A DNA stretch of 64,000 nt from Stutzerimonas stutzeri (GCF_013522825.1 NZ_JAAMQZ010000001.1:1-64000); one strand, 5' to 3'. Shown: positions 18,112 to 29,059, counted from the first letter of the stretch. A program made the numbers and translations. The notes: generated from the letters alone by a model not told the origin.

Positions 18112-18993
18112 ATGCCCTGGTTACAACTTCGCCTCGCCATCGCCCCGGAACAGGCACCCGCCCTTGAAGATGCCCTGCTGGGCGTCGGCGCGGTATCGGT
18201 GACCTTCATGGATGCCGAGGACCAGCCCATCTTCGAGCCGGACCTGGGCACCACGCCGCTGTGGTCGCATACCCACCTGCTGGCCCTGTTCGAAGCCGAC
18301 GTGAATGAAAGCGATCTGCTCGTGCATCTGCAATTGCTGACCGGCGGCGAACTGCCCGATTACCAGTTGGAACGCATCGAGGATCAGGACTGGGAACGCA
18401 GCTGGATGGATAACTTCCAGCCCATGCGCTTCGGTCGTCGCTTGTGGATCGTCCCCAGCTGGCACACCGCGCCCGAACAGGATGCGGTGAATCTGCTGCT
18501 CGATCCCGGCCTGGCCTTCGGCACCGGCACCCACCCCACCACGGCGCTCTGCCTGGAATGGCTCGATGCCCAGCAGCTATGCGGCTTGCAGGTGCTGGAT
18601 TTTGGTTGTGGCTCGGGCATCCTGGCCATCGCCGCCCTGCTGCTGGGTGCCGAGCAGGCCATCGGTACCGACATCGATATCCAGGCCATCGAAGCCTCGC
18701 GCGACAATGCCGGACGCAACGGCATCGACCCGGCACGCTTCCCGCTGTACCTGCCCGAACAGCTGCCGAGCGGTCAGGCCGACGTGGTAGTCGCCAATAT
18801 CCTCGCCGGCCCACTGGTGGAACTGGCGGGGCAGATTGCCGAGCGCGTCAAACCCGGCGGTCTTCTGGCCCTGTCCGGAATCCTTGCCGAGCAGGCCGAA
18901 GAGGTTCGCGCAGCCTATGCGGCGCAATTCGATCTCGACCCCACCGCTGAAAAAGACGGCTGGGTACGGATTACCGGCATTCGTCACCACTGA
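18112..18993 (+). CDS. prmA: ribosomal protein L11 methyltransferase
   Basis: Trimethylates lysines and the N terminus of ribosomal protein L11 using S-adenosylmethionine. The 293-aa protein has the N-terminal L11-recognition domain, the hallmark [27 protein letters not shown] linker (about 90-116), [16 protein letters not shown] and the SAM motif [20 protein letters not shown] (about 161-180), and a NPPY-like [10 protein letters not shown]. The ATG lies a few bases after the short hairpin repeat, with a TTTTA-type weak ribosome site. It is followed by the DUF3426 gene. Confidence 0.95.
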   Translation: MPWLQLRLAIAPEQAPALEDALLGVGAVSVTFMDAEDQPIFEPDLGTTPLWSHTHLLALFEADVNESDLLVHLQLLTGGELPDYQLERIEDQDWERSWMDNFQPMRFGRRLWIVPSWHTAPEQDAVNLLLDPGLAFGTGTHPTTALCLEWLDAQQLCGLQVLDFGCGSGILAIAALLLGAEQAIGTDIDIQAIEASRDNAGRNGIDPARFPLYLPEQLPSGQADVVVANILAGPLVELAGQIAERVKPGGLLALSGILAEQAEEVRAAYAAQFDLDPTAEKDGWVRITGIRHH

Positions 18994-19085
18994 GCCTCAC
19001 GGCAGTGACGGGCAACACGCACCACCACTGCCGTTCGACGATATGCATGCGCTAGACTAGCGAGCATTCTTCGCCGGACCTGCGC

Positions 19086-20285
19086 ATGACCAGCTTCGTC
19101 ACCCAATGCCCGCACTGCCGTACCAGTTTTCGCGTCAGCCGCGCCCAGCTCGCTGCTGCTCGGGGCGTGGTGCGTTGTGGCGCCTGCATGGAGCTTTTCA
19201 ATGCGGCCCAGCAACTGAGCGACGAGGACAAACTGCGCGCCAGCGCCGCAGAGACGCCAGCCCCGGCGCCCGTCAGCGTGCCGGTCCAGCCTTCGGCGCC
19301 CTCGAACAGCGAAGACGATACCCTGTGGATTCACGACGACCTCGATCTGGACAATCTCGACCTGGACGAGGAACTGGCCAGGCTTGAGCGTGAAGAACTG
19401 GAGCTGGCCCGCGAACTGCTTCAGCTGGAACAGACACAGCCCCACACCGCGTCACCGGATGATGATGAAGCCTGGGCCGAACGGCTTCTTGGCGCAGAAA
19501 CGACACAGGCACCCGTGCCCGCCCCGGTTTCCCAGGCGCTTCCCGAGCCGGACATGGAGACGGCGAAGGCACCACCTGACACCGTCATGCCCCCTGCTAC
19601 GCCGCTGGATACAGCACTGCCACAGCCAGCGGAGCGGCTGGAGCCCTCACTTTCCGAGCCCGAGGAAGCAGACTCCGGATGGCCTGCCGCCGACTCAACG
19701 CCAGCGACGCAAGCTCATGCGCGCGAACGCAAGGATCGCGACGCGCCACTGTTCGAGCTTGAAGACGAACCCCTGCAGCTCGACTGGGAGGCCCGCCGCC
19801 ACCCCTGGGGCCGCTGGCTGGGCTGGGGCGCACTGAACCTGCTCGCCCTGCTGGCGCTTGCAGGGCAATACGTGTTCTATAATTTCGACGAGCTGGCGCG
19901 CCAGGATCAATACCGCCCCTGGCTTGAGCAGCTGTGCCCGGCATTGGGCTGCGAGCTGCCATCGCGAGTCGATATCGATCAGATCAGAAGCAGCAACCTG
20001 GTCGTGCGTAGCCATCCCGACTTCACTGGCGCGCTGATAGTCGATGCGATCATTTACAACCGCGCCTCCTTTGCCCAACCCTTCCCGCTGCTGGAAATGC
20101 GCTTCACCGATATCAGCGGACAGGTTCTGGCAAGCCGTACCTTCAAGCCTGGCGAATACCTCTCCGGAGAACTCGCCGGCCAGCGCCAGATGCCCTCGCA
20201 GATCCCCATCCATATCGCCCTCGACATCCTCGACCCTGGCACCAGCGCGGTGAGCTACAGCCTGGCCTTCCACTCGCCGGAATAG
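19086..20285 (+). CDS. zinc-ribbon and DUF3426 domain membrane protein
   Basis: A 399-aa protein with an N-terminal MJ0042-type zinc ribbon (C8-PH-C11 and C31-GA-C34). A long acidic, Pro/Glu-rich, probably disordered region runs from about 45 to 235. One transmembrane helix (about 242-262) is followed by a C-terminal DUF3426 domain (about 270-395) likely in the periplasm. So a cytoplasmic zinc finger is tethered to the membrane. The function is unknown. The gene lies between prmA and dusB-fis, the usual Pseudomonas position. Confidence 0.85.
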   Translation: MTSFVTQCPHCRTSFRVSRAQLAAARGVVRCGACMELFNAAQQLSDEDKLRASAAETPAPAPVSVPVQPSAPSNSEDDTLWIHDDLDLDNLDLDEELARLEREELELARELLQLEQTQPHTASPDDDEAWAERLLGAETTQAPVPAPVSQALPEPDMETAKAPPDTVMPPATPLDTALPQPAERLEPSLSEPEEADSGWPAADSTPATQAHARERKDRDAPLFELEDEPLQLDWEARRHPWGRWLGWGALNLLALLALAGQYVFYNFDELARQDQYRPWLEQLCPALGCELPSRVDIDQIRSSNLVVRSHPDFTGALIVDAIIYNRASFAQPFPLLEMRFTDISGQVLASRTFKPGEYLSGELAGQRQMPSQIPIHIALDILDPGTSAVSYSLAFHSPE

Positions 20286-20469
20286 CAGACGGGCCGTCGC
20301 GAACCTGGGCAACCCGCCGCTCATCGCCCGAGCGTGACAAGCCGGCCTTCGGCTATAAGCTGATGACTGTTCAGATTTTGTTCAACGCATGCTTTAACCT
20401 GCCATGCAGAGCGGGTATTATGCACACCCTTTTTTACACCCGATCGCAGGCTCCAGGCAGGGAATCTTC

Positions 20470-21483
20470 ATGTCAGCGGTACGCATCGGTCCTTATATTC
20501 TTCCGAATCGATTGATTCTCGCGCCCATGGCCGGCGTGACCGATCAGCCGTTCCGCCAGCTGTGCCGACGCCTGGGCGCCGGCCTGGTGGTCTCGGAAAT
20601 GGTGACCAGCGACGTGCGCCTGTGGAACAGCCGCAAGTCACGCCTGCGCCTGCAGCATGATGGCGACCCCGAGCCGCGTTCGGTACAGATCGCCGGAGGT
20701 GATCCGCAGATGCTCGCCGAAGCGGCCCGGCGCAATGTCGAACTGGGCGCACAGATCATCGACATCAACATGGGTTGTCCGGCGAAGAAGGTCTGCAACA
20801 AGGCGGCCGGCTCGGCCCTGATGAAGGACGAACTGCTGGTTGCGCGGATTCTCGAAGCCGTGGTGACAGCCGTGGATGTTCCGGTGACGCTGAAGATTCG
20901 CACCGGCTGGGACAGACAGAACAAGAATGGGCTCGGGGTGGCACGGATCGCCGAACAGTCCGGTATCGCCGCGCTGGCCGTACATGGCCGTACCCGCGCC
21001 GACCTTTACACCGGCGATGCCGAGTACGAAACCATTGCCCGCATCAAGCAGGCCGTATCGATTCCGGTATTTGCCAACGGGGATATCGACTCGCCGCTCA
21101 AGGCGCGCCAGGTGCTGAAGGACACCGGCGTCGATGCGCTGCTCATTGGCCGCGCAGCACAGGGCAGACCGTGGATTTTTCGCGAAATCGACCACTTCCT
21201 CGATACCGGCGAGCTGCTGCCTGCGCCGGGCCTGGATGAGATCGAGCGGATACTGCTCGATCATCTGGACGCGCTGCACGCCTTTTATGGCGAAGTAATG
21301 GGCGCGCGTATCGCGCGCAAGCACGTCAGCTGGTATCTCGCAACACAACCGGGGGCACGGGAATACCGTAGCCGATTCAATCGTTTGGAAAACAGGGACG
21401 CGCAGTGCGCCAGTGTTCGAGCCTTCTTCGAGGAACGCCGAACCAGCCCTGACTCAGGGGATGAAACAGGGGTGGCCGCATGA
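20470..21483 (+). CDS. dusB: tRNA-dihydrouridine synthase B
   Basis: FMN enzyme that reduces specific uridines in tRNA to dihydrouridine, using NADPH. The 337-aa TIM-barrel protein has [21 protein letters not shown] near the N terminus and the catalytic-cysteine motif [20 protein letters not shown] (about 99-118), then KIRTGWD and [12 protein letters not shown]. The ATG giving [13 protein letters not shown] is the family start; a frame 22 codons longer is ignored. Its last four bases overlap fis (ATGA), the conserved dusB-fis operon of gammaproteobacteria. Confidence 0.95.
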   Translation: MSAVRIGPYILPNRLILAPMAGVTDQPFRQLCRRLGAGLVVSEMVTSDVRLWNSRKSRLRLQHDGDPEPRSVQIAGGDPQMLAEAARRNVELGAQIIDINMGCPAKKVCNKAAGSALMKDELLVARILEAVVTAVDVPVTLKIRTGWDRQNKNGLGVARIAEQSGIAALAVHGRTRADLYTGDAEYETIARIKQAVSIPVFANGDIDSPLKARQVLKDTGVDALLIGRAAQGRPWIFREIDHFLDTGELLPAPGLDEIERILLDHLDALHAFYGEVMGARIARKHVSWYLATQPGAREYRSRFNRLENRDAQCASVRAFFEERRTSPDSGDETGVAA

Positions 21484-21800
21484 CGCTGTTGAACGAAACA
21501 CTGGCTATTGGAACCACATCCGTGAGCGACAACGTAAACCTCAAGCAGCATTTGAATACACCGAGCGAGGCAGGCCAGACCCTGCGCGGCAGTGTCGAGA
21601 AAGCGCTGCACAACTACTTCGCCCATCTCGAAGGCGCCGATGTCACGGATGTGTACAACCTGGTGCTCTCCGAAGTAGAGGCGCCCTTGCTGGAAACCGT
21701 GATGAACTACGTCAAGGGCAACCAGACCAAGGCCTCGGAATTGCTGGGCCTGAATCGCGGCACCCTGCGCAAGAAACTCAAGCAGTACGACCTCCTTTAA
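21480..21800 (+). CDS. fis: DNA-binding protein Fis
   Basis: Nucleoid-associated protein that bends DNA, activates rRNA promoters in fast growth and assists site-specific recombination. The 106-aa protein has the N-terminal beta-hairpin region, the dimer helices ([37 protein letters not shown]) and a C-terminal helix-turn-helix ([20 protein letters not shown], about 80-99). It overlaps dusB by 4 bp, implying coupled translation. The rRNA promoters at the left end of the window are plausible targets of such a protein, but I did not identify Fis sites there. Confidence 0.96.
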   Translation: MTLLNETLAIGTTSVSDNVNLKQHLNTPSEAGQTLRGSVEKALHNYFAHLEGADVTDVYNLVLSEVEAPLLETVMNYVKGNQTKASELLGLNRGTLRKKLKQYDLL

Positions 21801-21875
21801 AAAGCCGCTGGAGGCTCAAGGCCGGAAGCTGGACGACCAAGCGACACCCTCGTTCCGCCTCCCGCCTCCAGCGTT
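21801..21875 (+). repeat. short hairpin repeat, copy 2 (after fis)
   Basis: Begins at the base after the fis stop codon. The left arm contains GCCGCTGGAGGCTCAAGGC and the right arm CGTTCCGCCTCCCGCCTCCAGCG, imperfectly complementary, around ACCAAGCGACACCCT. This copy is the most diverged of the three. It ends 25 bp before the purH start. Confidence 0.75.
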
Positions 21876-21899
21876 GTCTACCTTCCGATGGAAACCGTG

Positions 21900-23504
21900 A
21901 TGACCGACCAAACTCTCCGCCTTCCCGTGCGTCGCGCACTGATCAGCGTGTCCGACAAGACCGGCGTTGTTGAATTTGCCCGTGAACTCGCTGCCCTTGG
22001 CGTCGAAATCCTTTCCACCGGCGGCACCTTCAAGCTGCTGCGTGAAAACGGTATCGCCGCCGTCGAAGTGGCCGACTACACCGGCTTTCCGGAAATGATG
22101 GATGGCCGGGTCAAGACCCTGCATCCGAAGATCCATGGCGGCATCCTCGGTCGCCGTGACCTCGACGGCGCGGTCATGACCGAACACGGGATCAACCCGA
22201 TCGACCTGGTGGCGGTCAACCTCTATCCGTTCGCCGCCACCGTGGCCAAGGCCGGCTGCACCCTGCCGGACGCCATCGAGAATATCGATATCGGCGGCCC
22301 GACCATGGTTCGCAGCGCCGCCAAGAACCACAAGGACGTCGCCATCGTGGTCAACGCCGGCGACTATGCCGGTGTCATCGAGAACCTGCGCAACGGCGGC
22401 CTGAGCTATGCACAGCGTTTCGATCTGGCGCTCAAGGCCTTCGAGCACACCGCCTCCTACGACGGCATGATCGCCAACTACCTGGGCACCATCGACCAGG
22501 CGGCCGAAACGCTGTCCACCGAGGGCCGCAGCCAGCTGCCGCGCACCTTCACCACCCAGTTCGTCAAGGCGCAGGACATGCGTTACGGCGAGAACCCGCA
22601 TCAGATCGCGGCCTTCTACGTCGAGCACGCCGATGAAGCCTGCGTCGCCACCGCGCGCCAGCTGCAGGGCAAGGAGCTGTCGTTCAACAACGTGGCCGAC
22701 ACCGATGCCGCGCTGGAATGCGTGAAGAGCTTCGTCAAGCCCGCCTGCGTCATCGTCAAGCACGCCAACCCCTGCGGCGTCGCCGTGGTGCCGGAAGACG
22801 AAGGCGGCATCCGCCAGGCCTATGAACTGGCCTACGCCACCGACAGCGAATCGGCCTTCGGCGGCATCATCGCCTTCAACCGCGAGCTGGACGGCGAAAC
22901 TGCGCGCGCCATCGTCGAGCGCCAGTTCGTCGAAGTCATCATCGCCCCGAGCGTCAGCCAGGAAGCCCGTGAAATCGTCGCCGCCAAGGCCAACGTGCGT
23001 CTGCTCGAATGCGGCCAGTGGCCAGCCGAGCGCGCGCCGGGCTGGGACTTCAAGCGCGTCAACGGCGGCCTGCTGGTGCAGAGCCGCGATGTCGGCATGA
23101 TCACTGCGGACGACCTCAGGATCGTCACCCGCCGCGCACCCACCGAACAGGAAATCCATGATCTGATCTTCGCCTGGAAAGTGGCCAAGTTCGTCAAATC
23201 CAACGCCATCGTCTACGCCAGGAACCGTCAGACCGTAGGTGTCGGCGCCGGCCAGATGAGCCGTGTCAACTCCGCCCGCATCGCCGCGATCAAGGCCGAA
23301 CACGCAGGCCTGCCGGTGCCGGGCGCGGTCATGGCCAGTGATGCCTTCTTCCCCTTCCGCGACGGCATCGACAACGCAGCCAAGGCCGGCATCAGCGCCG
23401 TGATCCAGCCCGGCGGTTCGATGCGCGACGAAGAAGTCATCGCCGCCGCCGATGAAGCCGGCATCGCCATGGTGTTCACCGGCATGCGCCATTTCCGCCA
23501 CTGA
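21900..23504 (+). CDS. purH: bifunctional AICAR transformylase/IMP cyclohydrolase
   Basis: Last two steps of de novo purine synthesis: formylation of AICAR with 10-formyl-THF, then ring closure to IMP. The 534-aa protein has the N-terminal MGS-like IMP cyclohydrolase domain ([12 protein letters not shown]..., to about 195) and the C-terminal transformylase domain with KHANPCGVA (about 283-291) and [11 protein letters not shown] start at the ATG giving MTDQTLRLP, with GGAA eight bases upstream, rather than an ATG four codons earlier. purD follows, and hairpin repeats bracket this gene on both sides. Confidence 0.96.
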   Translation: MTDQTLRLPVRRALISVSDKTGVVEFARELAALGVEILSTGGTFKLLRENGIAAVEVADYTGFPEMMDGRVKTLHPKIHGGILGRRDLDGAVMTEHGINPIDLVAVNLYPFAATVAKAGCTLPDAIENIDIGGPTMVRSAAKNHKDVAIVVNAGDYAGVIENLRNGGLSYAQRFDLALKAFEHTASYDGMIANYLGTIDQAAETLSTEGRSQLPRTFTTQFVKAQDMRYGENPHQIAAFYVEHADEACVATARQLQGKELSFNNVADTDAALECVKSFVKPACVIVKHANPCGVAVVPEDEGGIRQAYELAYATDSESAFGGIIAFNRELDGETARAIVERQFVEVIIAPSVSQEAREIVAAKANVRLLECGQWPAERAPGWDFKRVNGGLLVQSRDVGMITADDLRIVTRRAPTEQEIHDLIFAWKVAKFVKSNAIVYARNRQTVGVGAGQMSRVNSARIAAIKAEHAGLPVPGAVMASDAFFPFRDGIDNAAKAGISAVIQPGGSMRDEEVIAAADEAGIAMVFTGMRHFRH

Positions 23505-23508
23505 TCGT

Positions 23509-23590
23509 AAAAAGCCGCTGAAGGCTGATGGCTGATGGCTGGACGAAAAAGCGACACCCTCGTCCAGCTTCCAGCCTCCAGCCTCCAGCC
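23509..23590 (+). repeat. short hairpin repeat, copy 3 (after purH)
   Basis: Begins 4 bp after the purH stop. Left arm: GCCGCTGAAGGCTGATGGCTGATGGCTGGACGA, with an internal 7-bp tandem duplication (GCTGATG). Right arm: TCGTCCAGCTTCCAGCCTCCAGCC. The centre AAAAAGCGACACCC is shared almost exactly with copy 2. It ends 18 bp before the purD start. Confidence 0.8.
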
Positions 23591-23608
23591 CAACACAGGG
23601 TTATAACA

Positions 23609-24898
23609 ATGAACGTATTAGTGATTGGCAGCGGCGGACGAGAACATGCGCTGGCCTGGAAGGTAGCGCAGGACCCACGGGTCAATAAGGTTTTCGTCGC
23701 CCCGGGCAACGCCGGCACGGCAACCGAAGCCAAGTGCGAGAACGTCGCCATCGACGTACTGGCCATCGAGCAGCTGGCGGACTTCGCAGCGCAGAACGTG
23801 CAGCTGACCATCGTCGGCCCGGAGGCGCCGCTGGTCACAGGCGTGGTCGATCTGTTCCGCTCGCGTGGCCTGGACTGCTTCGGCCCCACCGCCGCCGCCG
23901 CACAGCTGGAAGGCTCCAAGGCCTTCACCAAGGACTTCCTCGCCCGTCACAGGATTCCCACCGCCGACTACCAGAACTTCACCGACGTCGAGCCGGCCCT
24001 GGCCTACCTGCGCGAGAAAGGCGCGCCCATCGTGATCAAGGCCGATGGCCTGGCCGCCGGCAAGGGCGTGATCGTCGCCATGACGCTGGCAGAAGCCGAA
24101 GAAGCGGTGCGCGACATGCTCTCCGGCAACGCCTTCGGTGATGCCGGATCGCGGGTGGTGATCGAGGAATTCCTCGACGGCGAGGAAGCCAGCTTTATCG
24201 TCATGGTCGATGGCGAAAACGTGCTGCCGATGGCCACCAGCCAGGATCACAAGCGCGTCGGCGACGGCGACACCGGCCCCAACACCGGCGGCATGGGCGC
24301 CTACTCGCCCGCCCCCGTGGTCACTGCCGACGTTCACCAGCGGGTGATGGACGAAGTGATCTGGCCAACCGTCAAGGGCATGGCCGCCGAAGGCAACGTC
24401 TATACCGGCTTCCTCTATGCCGGCCTGATGATCGACGGCAACGGCGCGCCCAAGGTGATCGAGTTCAACTGCCGCTTCGGTGATCCGGAAACCCAACCGA
24501 TCATGCTGCGCCTGCAGTCCAGTCTCGTCCTGCTGGTCGAGGCCGCGCTGGCCAAGGCGCTGGACAAGGTCGAAGCGCAGTGGGACCCGCGCCCCAGTCT
24601 TGGCGTGGTACTGGCCGCCGGTGGCTATCCAGGTAATTACGCCAAGGGCGCCGTGATTCACGGCCTGGATGCCGCCGCCCAACTGGAAGGCAAGGTCTTC
24701 CATGCCGGCACCGCGCTGCAGAATGGCGAAATCACCACGGCAGGAGGCCGAGTGCTCTGCGCCACCGCCCTGGGTGAAACCGTTTGTGCAGCCCAGCAGA
24801 GTGCCTATGCTCTCGCGGCCCGTATCGACTGGAATGGCCATTTCTATCGCCACGACATCGGTTACCGTGCAATCGCGCGCGAGCAAGGCGAAAGCTGA
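23609..24898 (+). CDS. purD: phosphoribosylamine--glycine ligase
   Basis: ATP-grasp ligase making glycinamide ribonucleotide, the second step of purine synthesis. The 429-aa protein starts [21 protein letters not shown], has [16 protein letters not shown] (about 141-156), [26 protein letters not shown] and [12 protein letters not shown], all diagnostic. The upstream in-frame extension runs through the hairpin repeat and is not coding. The order purH-purD-retS is that of P. aeruginosa. A 10-bp hairpin follows the stop. Confidence 0.96.
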   Translation: MNVLVIGSGGREHALAWKVAQDPRVNKVFVAPGNAGTATEAKCENVAIDVLAIEQLADFAAQNVQLTIVGPEAPLVTGVVDLFRSRGLDCFGPTAAAAQLEGSKAFTKDFLARHRIPTADYQNFTDVEPALAYLREKGAPIVIKADGLAAGKGVIVAMTLAEAEEAVRDMLSGNAFGDAGSRVVIEEFLDGEEASFIVMVDGENVLPMATSQDHKRVGDGDTGPNTGGMGAYSPAPVVTADVHQRVMDEVIWPTVKGMAAEGNVYTGFLYAGLMIDGNGAPKVIEFNCRFGDPETQPIMLRLQSSLVLLVEAALAKALDKVEAQWDPRPSLGVVLAAGGYPGNYAKGAVIHGLDAAAQLEGKVFHAGTALQNGEITTAGGRVLCATALGETVCAAQQSAYALAARIDWNGHFYRHDIGYRAIAREQGES

Positions 24899-24916
24899 AG
24901 TTCCGGCAGGCCAGGT

Positions 24917-24947
24917 GCGCAACGGTCGATTCCCTTTACCGTTGCGC
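24917..24947 (+). other. perfect hairpin between purD and retS
   Basis: GCGCAACGGT (24917-24926) pairs with ACCGTTGCGC (24938-24947) around an 11-nt loop. There is no T-run after it, so it is not a classical terminator; it may stabilise the purD 3' end or attenuate read-through into retS. Confidence 0.5.
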
Positions 24948-24949
24948 GC

Positions 24950-24979
24950 ATTACAGCGCCAGTCCCTCACGACTATAAT
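24950..24979 (+). promoter_or_regulatory. probable retS promoter
   Basis: Perfect -10 TATAAT (24974-24979), 18-bp spacer, ATTACA (24950-24955) as a 4-of-6 -35. It begins 3 bp after the purD hairpin and lies about 31 bp before the retS start. Confidence 0.5.
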
Positions 24980-25010
24980 TTGTCGCCAGACCAATGAAGG
25001 GACTTCAACC

Positions 25011-27794
25011 GTGCATCGACTCCGGGTAGCCGTTGCCTTTACCTTCAGCCTGCTCCTGGCTGTAGCAGGCGCTTACCCCGCTTTTGCCGGTACCGAAACG
25101 CAAGAGCCTACTCAGCAGGCTGCCCCGCAGAACTGGCGGTTGCTGGTCGACCAGTCGGGGCAGCTCACGCTGAACGAAATACTGGATCAGCGAAGCCTGT
25201 TCCAGCGCATCGAAAAACTTTCCCATAGCGCCCCGGCAAGTGATCAGGCCATCTGGCTGCAGGTCAGCCTGCCGACTTTCGCCCAGCCCCACTGGCTGTG
25301 GCTGTTCGCCCCGCGCGTGCAATATCTGGATTTCTATCTGCTACGTGACGGACAGCTCGAACGCCATGTCGAAACCGGCGAACTGCGCGCCCCGCAATCA
25401 CGCCCTTTGCCCGCGCGCGCCTACCTGTTTTCCCTGCCCAATGACGGCCAGCCCCGCGAAGCCTACATTCGCCTGAACTCATCGCATCCAATCATGGCCT
25501 GGTTCCAGACCCTCGATGAACGCGGGCTGGTCGAGCAGGCACGCCCCGCCTACCTTTTCGGCGGTCTGCTCAGTGCGCTGGCACTGCTGCTGCTCTATAA
25601 CCTGCTGCGTTTCGCCCGCACCACCAGCTACAGCAATCTGGGGCTTGCCGTACTGCATGGCGCATTGCTGGCGTGCGTATCGGCGAACCTCGGGCTACTG
25701 GCGCTATGGCTGCCAGGGCTGCTGCACAGCCAGGCGCTGATTGCCGATATCTCGGCCCTGATTGCCTGTATTGCCTTGCTGGCCTTCACCCTCGACTTCT
25801 TCAGCCAGCGCCGCAAAGCCTGGTTCAGCCGCCTGCTCGCGCTTGAACTCGGCTTCATCAGCGCGCTGGCGGCAACCATCGCTCTCACCCAGCAGCTCTG
25901 GGTCAGCTGGTTGATCTGCGCCACGATACTGCTCAGCGCAGTCAGCGTCACCCTCATCGCCCTGCAGTACTGGCACCAGACACCGGCGCGCCTGCTGCTG
26001 GCGGGCATGCTGCTGTTCGACGCCGGCTTCATCTTCATGCTGCCCATGCTGCTCGGCTTCAATCAGCTCGATCCCGACTGGTTGTCCGGCGTGGTATTCA
26101 GCGTGGCAACAGGTGCCGGTCTGCTCTTCAGCCTTGCCGCACATGAACAGCAGCGCCAGATCCAGGCCAGCCACCGCACCCGGCACACGGCCGAGGCCGT
26201 CACCAGTGCCGAACAGAAGACCAAAGCCGATTTCCTCGCCAGTATCAGTCATGAAATCCGCACGCCGATGAACGGCGTGCTCGGCATGAGCGAGCTGCTG
26301 CTCGACACCTCGCTGTCGGCCAGGCAGCGCGACTACGTCCAGACCATCCATAGCTCCGGCAATGAACTGCTCAACCTGATCAACGAAATTCTCGACGTTT
26401 CCAAACTGGAGTCCGGGCAGATCGAACTGGACGACGTACAGTTCGATCTCAATGCGCTGATCGAGGACAGCCTGGGTATCTTCCGCGCCAAGGCCGAACA
26501 GCAGAAGGTCGAGCTGATCAGTTTTATCCAGCCACAGATGCCGCATATCGTTGCCGGCGATCCGACACGCCTGCGCCAGACGCTGCTGAGCCTGCTGGAA
26601 AATGCTTTCAGGCAGACCGAGGAAGGTGAAGTTCTGCTGGTGGCCGCAATGGATGAAGCCGACGGCCAGACCCGCTTGCGCATCACCGTTCAGGACAGTG
26701 GCCGTCCGCTGGAAGCCCAGGAGTGCGAGGCCCTGCTCAATGCCGAGCTGGACAGCCGCGACCTTCTCGCCGCGACCGGACATGGAGGGCGTCTCGGGCT
26801 GATCGTTGCGCGGCAGCTGGTGCAGTTGATGAATGGCGAATTCGGCATCCAGACCGGCGATGTCACCGGCAACACCCTCTGGATCAGCCTGCCGCTTACC
26901 GCCAAAGCACTGGAGCAATCCGGCAGTGACCTGAATGGTCCGCTCTTGGGCGCGCGTCTGCTGGTGGTGGACGACAACGAGACCTGCCGCAAGGTGTTCG
27001 CCCAGCAATGCAGCAGCTGGGGCATGGAGGTCACCGCCGCCGCATCAGGCAAGGAGGCGCTGGCCCTGCTGCGCACCAAGGCCCATCTGCATGAGTATTT
27101 CGATGCGGTGCTGCTCGATCAGGACATGCCCGGCATGACCGGCATGCAGTTGGCCAGCAAGATCCGTGAAGACTTCAGCCTCAACCACGACATCCTGCTG
27201 ATCATGCTCACCGGCATGAGCAGCGCACCCAGCAAGATCATCGCGCGCAACGCCGGCATCAAACGCATCCTCGCCAAACCCGTGGCCGGCTATACCCTGA
27301 AAGCCACCCTGGCCGACGAACTCGCTAGCCATCGCAGCAGCGTGGCACGCCCTTCGCCCCGCGCCGGGAGAGCACTTCCGATACCCAACGACTTCCGCAT
27401 TCTGGTGGCCGAGGACAACAGCATTTCCACCAAAGTCATCCGTGGCATGCTGAACAAGCTCAACCTCAAGCCCGATACCGCCAGCGACGGCGAACAGGCA
27501 CTGGCAGCCATCAAGGCACAGCCCTACGACCTGGTCCTGATGGACTGCGAAATGCCGATTCTCGACGGTTTCCAGGCCACCGCGCAGCTACGCGCCTGGG
27601 AGGCCGCAGAGAACCGCCCACGCACGCCAGTGGTCGCACTCACCGCGCATATTCTCAGCGAGCACCGTGAACGCGCACGCGAAGCAGGCATGGACGGGCA
27701 CATGTCCAAACCGGTGGAAATGTCCCAGCTACGCGAACTGATCGAGTACTGGGCTGCGATCAGGGCCGCCACGAATCGTACGCCCCACCCCTGA
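25011..27794 (+). CDS. retS: RetS-type hybrid sensor kinase
   Basis: Controls the switch between acute-infection/motile and biofilm states in Pseudomonas by antagonising GacS-GacA. The 927-aa protein has a signal sequence, a periplasmic 7TMR-DISMED2 domain (about 35-165), seven transmembrane helices (about 175-385), a HisKA domain with [11 protein letters not shown] (H414), a HATPase domain, and two receiver domains with D703 (LLDQDMPG) and D845 (LMDCEMPI). The HATPase has a degenerate G1 box (DSGRPLE). I start at a GTG with AAGGG upstream. Domain order and the purH-purD-retS context match P. aeruginosa retS. Confidence 0.9.
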   Translation: MHRLRVAVAFTFSLLLAVAGAYPAFAGTETQEPTQQAAPQNWRLLVDQSGQLTLNEILDQRSLFQRIEKLSHSAPASDQAIWLQVSLPTFAQPHWLWLFAPRVQYLDFYLLRDGQLERHVETGELRAPQSRPLPARAYLFSLPNDGQPREAYIRLNSSHPIMAWFQTLDERGLVEQARPAYLFGGLLSALALLLLYNLLRFARTTSYSNLGLAVLHGALLACVSANLGLLALWLPGLLHSQALIADISALIACIALLAFTLDFFSQRRKAWFSRLLALELGFISALAATIALTQQLWVSWLICATILLSAVSVTLIALQYWHQTPARLLLAGMLLFDAGFIFMLPMLLGFNQLDPDWLSGVVFSVATGAGLLFSLAAHEQQRQIQASHRTRHTAEAVTSAEQKTKADFLASISHEIRTPMNGVLGMSELLLDTSLSARQRDYVQTIHSSGNELLNLINEILDVSKLESGQIELDDVQFDLNALIEDSLGIFRAKAEQQKVELISFIQPQMPHIVAGDPTRLRQTLLSLLENAFRQTEEGEVLLVAAMDEADGQTRLRITVQDSGRPLEAQECEALLNAELDSRDLLAATGHGGRLGLIVARQLVQLMNGEFGIQTGDVTGNTLWISLPLTAKALEQSGSDLNGPLLGARLLVVDDNETCRKVFAQQCSSWGMEVTAAASGKEALALLRTKAHLHEYFDAVLLDQDMPGMTGMQLASKIREDFSLNHDILLIMLTGMSSAPSKIIARNAGIKRILAKPVAGYTLKATLADELASHRSSVARPSPRAGRALPIPNDFRILVAEDNSISTKVIRGMLNKLNLKPDTASDGEQALAAIKAQPYDLVLMDCEMPILDGFQATAQLRAWEAAENRPRTPVVALTAHILSEHRERAREAGMDGHMSKPVEMSQLRELIEYWAAIRAATNRTPHP

Positions 27795-27805
27795 AGGCAA
27801 TCCTT

Positions 27806-29059
27806 CTATGGTGCCGGTAAGGATCTGACGTCACTGATGACAAACAGACTTTCCGGCTGAGCAGGCATTCGAGACTCATCCATGTGCAGATCCTGAGCGG
27901 GAACCGTGTAACTCATTCGACGCGTCAGCATGCGCAAAGCGCTCGTCAGCAATGCGATCGCCAGGGGCTCACCTGGACAGCGATGCCCAGTCGCAGCATC
28001 ACCGCCCCCCTGGGTGATGAAATTGAAAGCGCCCCCCTTCCATTCGGCGAAGCGCTCGGGGCGAAACTGCTCGGGCTGCGCCCAGAGTCTGGCGTCTCGA
28101 TTGGTGCCATACAGGTCCAGCAGCACGCGGGTGCCCTTGGGGAATCGATAGCCTTTCCATTCAAAGTCCTCGCGCACGCGCGCCGCGGTGAAGGGAAAGA
28201 ATGCGTGGAGACGACGGACCTCCTGGGCAAAGGGTTCCAGCGCCGCATCTTCCTGCTGTAAACGTTGGCGCCATTGCGGATGTGCCAGCAATTCCAGCGC
28301 CGCATAAATGATAAAACGCGCCACCGCCACGGTCGGCCTCAGCAGGTTAAGCATTTCCACAGCCGCAATCCGCTCATCCAGCGGCTGTCCATCCGGCCCG
28401 AGATGCCGGGCAACGACGGCCAACGCCCGGCCTTCATCGATCGACAGCCCCCCGTCGCGTACCTGCGCAATCAGCCCGGCCATCCATCTTTCGGCTTCCT
28501 TGCGGGCCTTTCGCGCGTGCCAATGGCGGGCGCCGACACCACCCGCACCGTCGATCAGCGCAGCCAACTGATCTCGACGTGTTTCCAGCTCCGCCGGACC
28601 GAGTGGAACGCCCGCCCATGTGCATACCGAACGGGTAAGGATTGCTTGCACCTCGGGCAGCAACGTGACGTGATCACAGCGTTGCCACATCCCGATGGCG
28701 GCTTGCCAGTTGGCCTCGTTCATTCGCACCAGTTCGGCGACCGCATCGGGGTTGAGCAACGACATGAACAGCTGCTTGCGATGCCGATGAGCAGAGCCGT
28801 CGAGGCCCTGCACCCCTCCCTGGCCAAACAGTGTTTTCTGCAACATGCGTGGGGCGGCATGCTCACGCTTGAACAGCTGCTCGTCGTAAAACAGCCTCGC
28901 CGCCTCTTCGCCGCTCATGCAGATAGTGTTCTGCAACAGCAGCCGGACCTGGAACAGGTCCGATTGCAACCGCTGACAGCGACTCGGAATGAATGAATAA
29001 CCTTCACGAAGCAACGCAATCGAACTTTCGACGCCCGGGCTGTGGGGAATATCAGGCAT
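27806..29059 (-). CDS. CYP152-type cytochrome P450 fatty acid peroxygenase
   Basis: A 417-aa P450, the same length as Bacillus P450-BSbeta. CYP152 enzymes use H2O2 directly to hydroxylate fatty acids at the alpha or beta carbon. Seen features: the substrate-carboxylate pair R241-P242 (LLRPTVAVARF), ExxR as E280-VR-R283, and the haem loop GGGDAATGHRC with C361. The residue that is His in the decarboxylase OleT is Gln here (Q84, in VQGLDGSAHRHRK), as in BSbeta, so hydroxylation is expected more than alkene formation. No ferredoxin gene is nearby, which fits a peroxygenase. I start at MPDIPHSPG with GAGGT upstream. It is convergent with retS. Confidence 0.88.
   Translation of the reverse strand: MPDIPHSPGVESSIALLREGYSFIPSRCQRLQSDLFQVRLLLQNTICMSGEEAARLFYDEQLFKREHAAPRMLQKTLFGQGGVQGLDGSAHRHRKQLFMSLLNPDAVAELVRMNEANWQAAIGMWQRCDHVTLLPEVQAILTRSVCTWAGVPLGPAELETRRDQLAALIDGAGGVGARHWHARKARKEAERWMAGLIAQVRDGGLSIDEGRALAVVARHLGPDGQPLDERIAAVEMLNLLRPTVAVARFIIYAALELLAHPQWRQRLQQEDAALEPFAQEVRRLHAFFPFTAARVREDFEWKGYRFPKGTRVLLDLYGTNRDARLWAQPEQFRPERFAEWKGGAFNFITQGGGDAATGHRCPGEPLAIALLTSALRMLTRRMSYTVPAQDLHMDESRMPAQPESLFVISDVRSLPAP

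Noticed and set aside
27806..29059. OleT-type fatty acid decarboxylase making terminal alkenes
   Set aside because: The residue that is His in OleT is Gln (Q84) here, as in hydroxylases of the family, so alkene formation is not the best prediction.
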